Positions 43,365 through 51,349 of a DNA stretch of 64,000 nucleotides are shown in pieces; positions within the stretch are counted from its first letter, which is position 1; each line of letters opens with the position of its first letter. The position numbers and the translations under genes are program-made. A model generated the notes under the pieces. It had not been told where the DNA came from and did no database searches. It was given only the letters and a program-made list of their open reading frames with translations. Source of the stretch: Olleya sp. Hel_I_94 (GTDB taxonomy: Bacteria > Bacteroidota > Bacteroidia > Flavobacteriales > Flavobacteriaceae); NCBI RefSeq assembly GCF_007827365.1, contig NZ_VISI01000002.1, forward strand, positions 997,001 to 1,061,000, given 5' to 3'.

Positions 43365-44392
43365 TAACATCCAAATCTTATACCATTCCCTTTATAGTAT
43401 TAGCAGTTTTGCTTTTACTATTATTTATGGTAAACATTAGTTTAGGATCTGTATCCATAGCTTTTAATACTATTATAGACAGCTTTTTTACAAATTCGGA
43501 TAGTTTAAACAATCATCAATATATAATACAAAACTATCGTTTACCAAAAGCCATTACAGCTGTTTTGGTAGGCTCTGGTTTAGGTATTTCTGGGTTATTA
43601 ATGCAAACCCTTTTTAGAAATCCTTTAGCTGGTCCTTTTGTTTTAGGGATTACCTCTGGAGCAAGTTTAGGGGTTGCATTAGTTATTCTAGGCAGCAGCA
43701 TTTTTGGTGGATTTTTAGCTACTTTTTTACTTACTAAATGGAGTTTAGTAATTGCTGCAAGTTTAGGTAGTTTTTTAGTGTTATTATTAGTCCTAATTGT
43801 ATCTTCTAAAGTTAGAGATACTATGGCTATTTTAATTATCGGATTAATGTTTGGTAGTATTACAGCTGCAATAGTTAGTGTACTATCCTACTTTAGTAGT
43901 GCAGAACAATTACAGCAATACATTTTTTGGGGTTTTGGTAGTTTAGGAGATTTGGACTGGAACGAGGTTACTATTTTTGCCATCATTTATGGTATTGGCA
44001 TCCTGTTTAGTATCCTATCAATTAAAGGTCTTAACACCTTATTATTGGGCGAAAATTATGCTAAAAGCTTAGGTTTAAACATTAAACAAAGTCGATTATT
44101 AATTATTATTGCCACTAGCCTACTAGCAGGTACTATTACTGCTTTTGCAGGACCAATAGCCTTTATTGGCTTAGCAATTCCGCATGTTACTAGACAAGTT
44201 TTTAATACGTCCAATCATAAAATATTATTACCTGCTGTATTTTTATTTGGTGCCATTATTATGCTAATTTGCGACAGTATTGCCCAATTACCAAATACAG
44301 ATTATATGCTACCTATAAATGCTATTACCTCTTTATTTGGTGCACCAATTGTAGTTTGGTTATTAGTTAGACAACGTAAAATGGTCTTTTAA
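43361..44392 (+). CDS. btuC: FecCD/BtuC-type ABC permease
   Basis: 343 residues with about ten transmembrane helices. Starts with GTG overlapping the btuF stop by 4 bp. Family hallmarks: NYRLPKAITAVLVGSGLGISGLLMQTLFRNPLAGPFVLGI and GPIAFIGLAIPHVTRQVF near the C-terminus. It forms the homodimeric membrane channel for corrinoid import with the BtuF- and BtuD-like partners. ATPase gene starts 1 bp after its stop. Confidence 0.92.
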   Translation: MITSKSYTIPFIVLAVLLLLLFMVNISLGSVSIAFNTIIDSFFTNSDSLNNHQYIIQNYRLPKAITAVLVGSGLGISGLLMQTLFRNPLAGPFVLGITSGASLGVALVILGSSIFGGFLATFLLTKWSLVIAASLGSFLVLLLVLIVSSKVRDTMAILIIGLMFGSITAAIVSVLSYFSSAEQLQQYIFWGFGSLGDLDWNEVTIFAIIYGIGILFSILSIKGLNTLLLGENYAKSLGLNIKQSRLLIIIATSLLAGTITAFAGPIAFIGLAIPHVTRQVFNTSNHKILLPAVFLFGAIIMLICDSIAQLPNTDYMLPINAITSLFGAPIVVWLLVRQRKMVF

Positions 44393-44393
44393 A

Positions 44394-45188
44394 ATGAAAG
44401 AAAACAACCAACATAACATCCTAAAAACTGATAATTTAACTGTTGGTTATCAGTCTAAAAAAACACAAACTATTGTAGCATCAAATATTAATATTGCTTT
44501 AAATAAAGGCGAATTAATTGGATTAGTTGGTGGTAATGGGATTGGTAAATCCACACTTTTAAAAACACTAACAAAGGTTATATCACCTTTAAGTGGTCAA
44601 GTTTTAATAAATAATCAAAGTTTAGATAACTACTCTAATTTAGAACTTGCCAAAACTTTAAGTTTAGTATTAACAGAGCCTATTGCTGCAAAAAACTTAA
44701 CCGTGTTTGAATTGGTTGCTCTAGGACGTCAACCTTACACCAATTGGGTTGGTAATTTGTCTGACACAGATGTAACAATTATAAATAATGCAATCAAGCA
44801 AACAACTATTGAAGACTTAAAACATAAAAAATGTTTCGAGCTTAGTGATGGTCAACTTCAAAAGGTTATGATTGCTCGTGCTTTGGCACAAGATACCGAT
44901 TTAATTATTTTAGACGAACCTACGTCGCATTTAGACATGTATCACAAAGCATACATCCTAAAACTGCTTCAAAAACTAGCTAAAGATACCGGAAAAACCA
45001 TCTTATTTTCATCTCACGAAATTGATCTAGCTATCCAATTATGCGATAGTATGATTGTCATGTCAAACCATGGAATAGTTAGTGACTCACCTTGTAATTT
45101 AATCGAAAAAGGTGCGTTTTCTAACCTATTTCCGGAAGATATGATTGTTTTTGACGAAAAAACAGGCAGTTTTAGGGTTAAAAAGTAA
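44394..45188 (+). CDS. btuD: BtuD/FecE-type ABC ATPase
   Basis: 264 residues. Walker A GGNGIGKST, Q-loop region SLVLTEPIAAKN, a variant signature ELSDGQLQK in place of LSGGQ, Walker B LIILDEPTSHLD and the switch His in LFSSHEID. Energises B12 uptake with the preceding permease and binding protein. LSDGQ is common in this subfamily. Last gene of the divergent btuFCD operon. Confidence 0.92.
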   Translation: MKENNQHNILKTDNLTVGYQSKKTQTIVASNINIALNKGELIGLVGGNGIGKSTLLKTLTKVISPLSGQVLINNQSLDNYSNLELAKTLSLVLTEPIAAKNLTVFELVALGRQPYTNWVGNLSDTDVTIINNAIKQTTIEDLKHKKCFELSDGQLQKVMIARALAQDTDLIILDEPTSHLDMYHKAYILKLLQKLAKDTGKTILFSSHEIDLAIQLCDSMIVMSNHGIVSDSPCNLIEKGAFSNLFPEDMIVFDEKTGSFRVKK

Positions 45189-45193
45189 TCTTA

Positions 45194-45220
45194 CGTCATA
45201 CTGAACTTGTTTCAGTATCT
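45194..45220. repeat. REP-like intergenic palindrome
   Basis: ATACTGAA and TTCAGTAT around CTTGT, in the wider form CGTCATACTGAACTTG followed by TTTCAGTATCT. Sequences of this pattern are scattered between genes in many flavobacterial genomes (from memory). Single copy in this window, between convergent genes; may double as a terminator. Confidence 0.55.
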
Positions 45221-45228
45221 AATACTAA

Positions 45229-45987
45229 TTAGGCTTTTGAAGTATCTACATCTGGTTTAGGATTATGAGGAACTAAAGTTGGAAATGGTTGCTTATCTAT
45301 AAAACATTCCATTGGTAAAAAATCTTCACTGAACTTCATTTGGTTTGAATTAAACCATTTTACCTTATAAAGTATTTTAGAAATTATTTTTTTCTTACTT
45401 CCGTTTGGATAAAATAAATCTTCTCCTAATTCTTCTTTATAACCGCATAAAACAAACTCTGGTGTTGCATAATTAACAACATATTGAAAAGTTTCTCTTT
45501 TTTCAATAATTGGATCATCACTTTCTTTTGTAATGGATTCATTTTTAACAGAACTTCTTTTTTTAAGAATTTCTAATTTTTTTGTTTTAAAATATACAAT
45601 ATTTCCATATAAATAACTAGAATCTTTATACTTAGAAACTTCATCAATTACACTATCATAATCAGAATCTTCTTCTTTTTTTTCTCCATCCATTCTAGAA
45701 ATATAAAAGTTTTTAAATCCATTTAACATAGTTTCATAAACAACTACAGTCTTAAATTCACTTTTATTATCATCAAAAAAAACACAAGTATATTTAATAC
45801 GTTCTGCTATAGTTTTACCATTACTAGTGTCAACTATTTTCTTTTTTTTATCTTCAAAAAACACTTCTTTGACAACCATAAATGGAGGCACTAACTTTCC
45901 GTCTCCTTTGATATATCTATCATATAATAATGGATGCGTCTTAAATGTTACTATATCTCCAATTCCAAATTTATTTTCTAATGCCAT
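45229..45987 (-). CDS. Uncharacterised protein with internal duplication, divergent from the reverse transcriptase
   Basis: 252 residues, soluble, charged, no signal. Two halves look related: GDIVTFKTHPL (about 11-21) resembles GNIVYFKTKKLE (about 128-139), and KYTCVFFDDNKSEFKTVVV resembles LYKVKWFNSNQMKFSEDFL. The pattern suggests two tandem small beta-barrel (SH3/KOW-like) modules; this is inference. It is convergent with btuD and divergent from the reverse transcriptase 476 bp away. AT-rich like the RT gene. Function unknown. Confidence 0.65.
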   Translation of the reverse strand: MALENKFGIGDIVTFKTHPLLYDRYIKGDGKLVPPFMVVKEVFFEDKKKKIVDTSNGKTIAERIKYTCVFFDDNKSEFKTVVVYETMLNGFKNFYISRMDGEKKEEDSDYDSVIDEVSKYKDSSYLYGNIVYFKTKKLEILKKRSSVKNESITKESDDPIIEKRETFQYVVNYATPEFVLCGYKEELGEDLFYPNGSKKKIISKILYKVKWFNSNQMKFSEDFLPMECFIDKQPFPTLVPHNPKPDVDTSKA

Positions 45988-46033
45988 TCTATATCTTATT
46001 TTGTATTTAATAATAGAAAAATACTATATTTAC

Positions 46034-46463
46034 TTTAAAGTAAGGAAGTTCTTTAGTTAAAAGGAATAAAACATTTGTTGAACTACTGTATTGATTTTTA
46101 ATCAATCACTTAATCCGACTTTTTTAAAGTAAAAAAGGATAATAAATATGGAGATTAAGAAAACAGTATATTTCTTCAGATAAACAAACATTTATCGATA
46201 AATATTCGTTTATCTTCAGAAAGAATAGTACAACTTCAGTTAATTTAGAAAACTTTAGGGGCTTTCCCTTGAAGCATGTGATTATTTGAATCATATATAT
46301 TATTATTTGTATTAAAGCTAACACCTGTCCATACATTTGGTAAGGTACGTAAAACTGCAACGTGAGTCGAGAACTCGGCTAATGGTTCAATCCTTCTTAA
46401 AAGGTGTAAGTTTTATTCTGTTATAAATACGTGCGAGAGCTTCTCTTACTTTTTATTTAAATT
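46034..46463 (+). ncRNA. Structured non-coding leader of the reverse transcriptase gene
   Basis: A 476-base gap without a credible gene. Seen: a 17-bp hairpin with two mismatches (46179-46214: GATAAAC...GTTTATC closing on ATTTATCGATAAAT); hairpins CTTTAGGG/CCCTTGAAG (46252-46273) and ATGTGATT/GAATCATAT (46276-46295); ACACCT/AGGTGT (46320-46325 with 46401-46406) enclosing a more GC-rich core with GAGT-CGAGA-ACTC; and GAGAG-CTT-CTCTT next to the start codon. AAAGTAAGGAAG (about 46037-46048) and CTTCTCTTACTTT (46441-46453) could close the whole domain. Boundaries are my estimate. Similar leaders accompany retron and several defence RTs. Confidence 0.5.
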
Positions 46464-47978
46464 ATGAGAGCAGAAAAAGATTGGTTTAAAGACAGAGGAT
46501 ATCCACATTTTACTAATAAGACACCAATGTCTATTAGACAAAATATTAAGCGCTATGTTACCAATCACAAAAAAGTAGCAAAACATGCCTTCTCTCCTCT
46601 TATTTTTAAAGAAATTAAACAAAGACGTTATAAAGTATCAGACTTTAACGGTGTACAAAAACGGTCTCATAAAAAGATTAAAGACGGTAAAGTCGTTTCA
46701 AACACCAAAATTAGAGAAATACTTTATGCAACACACTTAGATGCTCATGTTTACTCATATTATGCACAACAAATAATTACACCAAAATATGAGGCTTATT
46801 TAAAGCAAGACACTTTATTATCTAATGCTATAACTGCCTACAGACAAATAGAAACAGATGACAAAGTAAAGTTTAAAAACAACGTACATTTTGCAAAAGA
46901 TGTATTTAATGAAATTAAAAGACGAGAAAATTGCGTTGCACTTGTTTTAGATATCGAGAATTTTTTTCCTAGTTTAAATCATAAAAAATTAAAACTAGCT
47001 TGGGCCAAAATTTTAGGTCATAAAACACTTCCTAAAGACCACTTTAATATTTTTAAAGCAACTACCAGATTTTCTTATGTTAAACTCAAAGATTTAAAAA
47101 CAAAAAATGGTCATTTTGATGAAAAGGAGCTAGCAAAACATAAAAAAGAAGGTAAACACACATTTTTTAATAGTATTAAAGATTTAATTGATTCTGATAT
47201 AATAATTCATAAGAACCAAAAAAAGAATAAACAAAAAGAATTAATAGGTATTCCTCAAGGCTTACCAATTAGTGCTTTATTAGCTAATATTTACATGCTT
47301 GCTTTTGATGAATCTGTTATAAAAGAATTAACACTAAAACATAAAGTTTTTTATAGACGGTATTCCGATGATATTGTTATGATTTGTAAACAAAATCAAA
47401 TAACATTAATTGAAGAATTTGTAGAAAGTGTAATGATAAAAAACAAATTAACCGTATCGTTAGAAAAAACTGAGAAAACACTTTTTAAAATAAATAAAGG
47501 ACGATTACAATCTTATAAAATAGATAATGATAATAGCTTAAAAGAAAACGTACCTTTAAACTATTTAGGTTTTGAATTTTATGGCTATCAAACTTTAATT
47601 AAATCTAAAAACTTAGCTAAGTTTTACAGAGAAATGAAGGAAACAGTTAATCGAAAACATAAACGAGTTGAAACTATAAAAGAAAAACACTTATTAGACG
47701 AAGCTCCAATATTTAAAAGAAAAATTTATAGACTGTTTAGTTACAAAGGAGAAAAATCTCGACTACTACCTGCTAAACGAACAAATTACAGCAACGGTAA
47801 AGCAAAAACAGAATATTTTGACAGAAAATTTAGAGGTAACTATTTAAGATATGCTTACAGAGCTTCAGATGATTTAGAAGCTCCAGAAATAAAAAGGCAG
47901 TTACGTAATCATTGGAAAATTCTTCAAAAAACAATGAAAAAGTATGATTTTTCAAATGTTAATAAAGACAGCAAGTAA
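46464..47978 (+). CDS. Stand-alone reverse transcriptase (UG/DRT-like group)
   Basis: 504 residues. RT motifs: LVLDIENFFPSL (motif A, Asp163), IPQGLPISALLANIYM (motif B, 264-279), FYRRYSDDIVMI (motif C, YSDD at 300-303), LEKTEKT (motif D) and YLGFEFYG (motif E). The ~150-residue N-terminal extension has GYPHFTNKTP and ATHLDAHVYSYYAQQI; the C-terminal ~140 residues are basic and thumb-like. There is no maturase or HNH domain (so not an evident group II intron), no clear retron NAxxH/VTG motif, and no template/variable repeat pair for a diversity-generating retroelement. Best guess is an anti-phage type RT of the unknown-group (DRT) lineages. Confidence 0.85.
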   Translation: MRAEKDWFKDRGYPHFTNKTPMSIRQNIKRYVTNHKKVAKHAFSPLIFKEIKQRRYKVSDFNGVQKRSHKKIKDGKVVSNTKIREILYATHLDAHVYSYYAQQIITPKYEAYLKQDTLLSNAITAYRQIETDDKVKFKNNVHFAKDVFNEIKRRENCVALVLDIENFFPSLNHKKLKLAWAKILGHKTLPKDHFNIFKATTRFSYVKLKDLKTKNGHFDEKELAKHKKEGKHTFFNSIKDLIDSDIIIHKNQKKNKQKELIGIPQGLPISALLANIYMLAFDESVIKELTLKHKVFYRRYSDDIVMICKQNQITLIEEFVESVMIKNKLTVSLEKTEKTLFKINKGRLQSYKIDNDNSLKENVPLNYLGFEFYGYQTLIKSKNLAKFYREMKETVNRKHKRVETIKEKHLLDEAPIFKRKIYRLFSYKGEKSRLLPAKRTNYSNGKAKTEYFDRKFRGNYLRYAYRASDDLEAPEIKRQLRNHWKILQKTMKKYDFSNVNKDSK

Positions 47979-48030
47979 TAAATAATAAAACTTATATTTT
48001 ATTACTTTTACAATAATTCAACTTTTTACC

Positions 48031-49416
48031 ATGAACGACAACATTATCCTTGTTTTGGCTATTTTAATTGCTGCAATAATTGGTGGTTATTTAGGTATGC
48101 TTTTCACTAAACTTAAAAGTAAAAGCGAAAAAAGCACCTTGGAAGAAAGGAATGCTAATTTACAACAGCAACTATCGGATTTAAAACAGTTTTACACCAC
48201 TGAAAGCGAAAGACAAAACGCGACATTTAACACCCAATTACAAGATTTAAAACAAACTATTTCTAAAATTGAAATAGAACGAGAAGGTATACGACGTGAA
48301 AAGGATATTTTAAATGAAGATTTGGCTAGAAAAAATGCAGATTTTGAAAACCTTCAACAATTAAACCTTAAACGTGAGGAAGAGCTAGAACTTAGACAAG
48401 AGCAGTTACGCAAAGATTTTGAGCTATTAGCAACTAAAATTTTAGATGAAAAAAGCGAAAAGTTCACTCTTCAGAATAAAGAAAACATCAAAAATATTTT
48501 AAATCCACTACAAGAAAAAATACTAACCTTCGAGAAAAAAGTAGATGATACTCAAAAGGAAAGTATTAGTATGCATAGTGCTTTAAAAGAGCAACTATTA
48601 GGTTTAAAAGATTTAAACCAGCAAATGACTAAAGAAGCCACCAACCTAACTAGAGCATTGAAAGGTGATAGTAAAATGCAAGGAAATTGGGGAGAATTAG
48701 TTTTAGAACGTGTCCTTGAAAAATCTGGATTAGAAAAGGATAGAGAGTATTTTGTACAACAAAATTTTACCAGAGCGGATGGCTCTAGAGTGTTGCCAGA
48801 TATAGTATTACACTTACCTGACAATAAAAAAATGATCATTGACAGTAAGGTGTCTTTAACAGATTATGAGCGTTACGTGAATGCTGAAGATGACGAGCGT
48901 GAGTTATATTTAAAAGCCCACATCAATTCTATAAGACGACACGTAGACCAATTATCTGATAAAAAGTACGAAGATTTATATGATATAGAAAGTCCTGACT
49001 TTGTCCTGCTTTTTATCCCAATAGAGCCTGCGTTTGCAGTTGCTATAAATGCTGATAATAGTTTATACAATAAAGCATTCGAAAAAAACATAGTTATTGT
49101 TACACCTGCCACGTTATTAGCAACTTTAAGAACAGTTGACAGCATGTGGAATAACGAAAAGCAGCAACAAAATGCTATCGAAATTGCAAGACAAGCTGGC
49201 GCTTTATATGATAAATTTGAAGGTTTAGTTAAAGACTTAACTGGTGTTGGAAAAAAAATAGACGATGCTAAAAAGGATTATTCCGCTGCAATGAATAAAT
49301 TAGTAGAAGGAAAAGGAAACCTAATTACAAGTGTTGAAAAATTGAAAAAATTAGGTGCTAAAGCTAAAAAAGCATTACCAGAAACTATTATTAAAAGAGC
49401 AGAATTTGACGATTAA
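48031..49416 (+). CDS. rmuC: DNA recombination protein RmuC
   Basis: 461 residues. N-terminal transmembrane anchor (IILVLAILIAAIIGGYLGML), a long coiled coil (about 35-180, Glu/Gln/Lys-rich) and the conserved RmuC nuclease-like core: GNWGELVLERVLEKSGL, LPDIVLHLPDNKKMIIDSKVSLTDYERY, FVLLFIPIEPAF, VIVTPATLLATLRTV. RmuC limits DNA inversions and rearrangements at repeats. It starts 52 bp after the RT stop and is an ordinary core gene. Confidence 0.95.
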   Translation: MNDNIILVLAILIAAIIGGYLGMLFTKLKSKSEKSTLEERNANLQQQLSDLKQFYTTESERQNATFNTQLQDLKQTISKIEIEREGIRREKDILNEDLARKNADFENLQQLNLKREEELELRQEQLRKDFELLATKILDEKSEKFTLQNKENIKNILNPLQEKILTFEKKVDDTQKESISMHSALKEQLLGLKDLNQQMTKEATNLTRALKGDSKMQGNWGELVLERVLEKSGLEKDREYFVQQNFTRADGSRVLPDIVLHLPDNKKMIIDSKVSLTDYERYVNAEDDERELYLKAHINSIRRHVDQLSDKKYEDLYDIESPDFVLLFIPIEPAFAVAINADNSLYNKAFEKNIVIVTPATLLATLRTVDSMWNNEKQQQNAIEIARQAGALYDKFEGLVKDLTGVGKKIDDAKKDYSAAMNKLVEGKGNLITSVEKLKKLGAKAKKALPETIIKRAEFDD

Positions 49417-49428
49417 CACAAAACAATT

Positions 49429-49794
49429 ATGATAAAATTTTTAGTAAAAGCCTTAGTTATTATAGTCCTAATTTTAGTAGGATATTTTTGTTTTATATAC
49501 TTTGCAACGTACAGTGAAGGTGTTAGAGCAGGAGAATTAGTTAAATTTAGCAGTAAAGGTGTTATGTTTAAAACCTGGGAAGGCGAGGTCAGTCAAGGTG
49601 TGTCTGAAGCTCAACTTTTTGAATTTTCTGTAGAGGATAAAGAGAAACAGGTTATTAATGATTTAAATCGTTTACAGGGTAAATTTGTAAAACTTTCGTA
49701 TTTTGAACGTTACAAAACCTTCTTTTGGTTAGGTGATACTAAGTACTTTATTACTAAGGTAGAAGAAGATAAAGAACGACGTTCTAATTATTAA
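49429..49794 (+). CDS. Small membrane-anchored protein, unknown
   Basis: 121 residues. One N-terminal helix (LVKALVIIVLILVGYFCFIYFA), then a soluble region with VRAGELVKFSSKGVMFKTWEGEVSQGVS and a basic/acidic end. Homologues are sometimes mislabelled as 6-phosphogluconate dehydrogenase, for which there is no sequence support. Same strand, 12 bp after rmuC and 2 bp before the next gene: likely one operon. Confidence 0.75.
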   Translation: MIKFLVKALVIIVLILVGYFCFIYFATYSEGVRAGELVKFSSKGVMFKTWEGEVSQGVSEAQLFEFSVEDKEKQVINDLNRLQGKFVKLSYFERYKTFFWLGDTKYFITKVEEDKERRSNY

Positions 49795-49796
49795 TT

Positions 49797-50048
49797 ATGA
49801 CAGATTCTACTCAAAATGTAATATACAAATGGAGCTTAAGAGCTAAATATATTTTTATATTTATTGCAGGAGCAGGACTACTGTCTTTTGGTTTTGATAC
49901 GCTTATAGAGCCAGGAAAATTTAGTAAAAGAGAAGAATTAAATAACTTTATTATTATCATGTGTCTCTTTTTTGGACTGGCTTTAATTATTGTCGGATTT
50001 TACAGAAAAAACCAAATTGAATATTACATACAACAACAAAAACTATAA
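49797..50048 (+). CDS. Small two-helix membrane protein, unknown
   Basis: 83 residues with two hydrophobic segments (YIFIFIAGAGLLSFGFDTLI and FIIIMCLFFGLALIIVGFY). The stop codon shares a base with the thioesterase start (TAATG), indicating translational coupling. Function unknown. Confidence 0.7.
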   Translation: MTDSTQNVIYKWSLRAKYIFIFIAGAGLLSFGFDTLIEPGKFSKREELNNFIIIMCLFFGLALIIVGFYRKNQIEYYIQQQKL

Positions 50049-50602
50049 TGAAAGCATATAAAAAAGCAGACGATTCTAGAATTAGTATTTCCGAATTAAT
50101 GTTACCGTCACACTCTAACTTTAGTGGAAAAATACATGGTGGTTACATACTAAATTTGATGGATCAAATAGCTTTTGCTTGTGCTTCTAAACATTCTAAA
50201 ACCTACTGTGTGACTGCTAGTGTAGATACTGTAGATTTTTTAAGTCCTATTGAGGTTGGCGAACTAGTAACCATGAAAGCTTCTGTAAATTTTGTTGGAA
50301 ACACATCTATGGTTGTTGGTATACGTGTAGAGGCTGAAAATATACAAACTGGTATCGTAAAGCATTGTAACTCGTCTTACTTTACAATGGTTGCCAAAGA
50401 TGATAATGGACAATCCATGGAAGTTGCTGGACTTATTTTAAATGATAAGGTAGAAGTCAAACGTTTTTTAAAAGCTATTAAGCGAATGGAGACTAAAAAA
50501 CAACGACAATATGAGTTTGATCATGAAGATTTTTCGCACACAGATTATCTTCCAATATTAAAAGATTACAAAGTTAGAATAGATTTACCTGATAATTTTT
50601 AA
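50048..50602 (+). CDS. Acyl-CoA thioesterase, hotdog fold
   Basis: 184 residues. Hotdog core of the YciA/BFIT type: SHSNFSGKIHGGYILNLMDQIAFACASKHS with the HGG segment, VTASVDTVDFLSPIEVGELVTMKASVNFVGNTSMVVGIRVEAEN. Hydrolyses acyl-CoA thioesters; chain preference unknown. A C-terminal charged extension (KRFLKAIKRMETKKQRQYEF) goes beyond the core. Last gene of the rmuC series, followed by a terminator. Confidence 0.9.
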   Translation: MKAYKKADDSRISISELMLPSHSNFSGKIHGGYILNLMDQIAFACASKHSKTYCVTASVDTVDFLSPIEVGELVTMKASVNFVGNTSMVVGIRVEAENIQTGIVKHCNSSYFTMVAKDDNGQSMEVAGLILNDKVEVKRFLKAIKRMETKKQRQYEFDHEDFSHTDYLPILKDYKVRIDLPDNF

Positions 50603-50605
50603 AAT

Positions 50606-50637
50606 AAAAAAAGCCTTCAAGAAATGAAGGCTTTTTT
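50606..50637. terminator. Bidirectional terminator
   Basis: AAAAAAAGCCTTCA and TGAAGGCTTTTTT around AGAAA. Lies between convergent thioesterase and cupredoxin genes. Confidence 0.88.
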
Positions 50638-50654
50638 ATTTTAAAAGGCTTGTA

Positions 50655-51284
50655 TTAAATTTTTACAAATCGTTTAGTTATTGTGGTCCCTGAACTAACA
50701 GAAGTTATTTTTATTAAATACACACCATCATTCCAATTAGAAATAGACAAACTAGTCTTTAATTGACTAATTGTTTTTGATAGTACTTTTTTACCTAAAA
50801 CATTATACACTTCAATAGTCAAATCTTCTTTAAACTGAGAAGGTATTTCGACATTTAAAGTCGATGATGCAGGATTTGGATACAGATTTATCGCAGATAA
50901 ACGTGTTGCAAAATCAGGCACACTTAAAGTCCCTTCTGGTACTACTGTAATTACACCAAACATACTTGTTGGATGTGGATTACATTGGTATGTATTTGTA
51001 CCAACGGATGTAAACGTATGCGAAAACGTTGCTCCTGTAGTCATAAAACCACTTACAAAATTATCTGAGGATGTACCTCCTGTTCTTTCTACATTATGCG
51101 TACCAGTAGAATACCAATCCCAAATAACTGTATCTCCAACCTCAATAGTGCGATCTGCATTATTATTAGGTCCTGTTGCATTAGAGTTAGAGCCGAAACT
51201 CCAATCTATATTAACTGTTTGGTTTTGAGCTGATACGCTTAAAGCTACAAAAGCAAATAAAATAAATAGTAGTTTTTTTGTCAT
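50655..51284 (-). CDS. Cupredoxin (plastocyanin-like) protein with T9SS sorting tail
   Basis: I use ATG 51284 (209 residues), which starts the signal peptide MTKKLLFILFAFVALSVSAQ. A type 1 copper domain follows (about 20-120): a His in STGTHNVER, then the cluster YQCNPHPTSMFGV supplying Cys, His and Met ligands. The last ~80 residues (INLYPNPASSTLNVEI to ITKRFVKI) are a type A sorting domain of the Bacteroidetes type IX secretion system, so the protein should be secreted or attached to the cell surface. Electron transfer or copper binding outside the cell is inferred. Confidence 0.9.
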   Translation of the reverse strand: MTKKLLFILFAFVALSVSAQNQTVNIDWSFGSNSNATGPNNNADRTIEVGDTVIWDWYSTGTHNVERTGGTSSDNFVSGFMTTGATFSHTFTSVGTNTYQCNPHPTSMFGVITVVPEGTLSVPDFATRLSAINLYPNPASSTLNVEIPSQFKEDLTIEVYNVLGKKVLSKTISQLKTSLSISNWNDGVYLIKITSVSSGTTITKRFVKI

Positions 51285-51349
51285 AATCTCTTTTATTGTA
51301 AAATACAAAAATTAATTATAACCTCCTAAAAACCAATTAATTATTTTTA

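Noticed and set aside
46124..46360. 78-codon minus-strand frame in the RT leader
   Set aside because: Composition is random-like (runs of Ile/Tyr/Phe), no start context, and it covers the hairpins better explained as ncRNA.
46380..46400. GGTTCAATCC resembling a tRNA T-arm in the RT leader
   Set aside because: No acceptor stem, D-arm or anticodon arm could be drawn around it; the flanking stems do not pair as in a tRNA.
46464..47978. Group II intron or diversity-generating retroelement
   Set aside because: No maturase/HNH domains, no intron domain V-like sequence downstream, and no near-identical template/variable repeat pair seen in the window.
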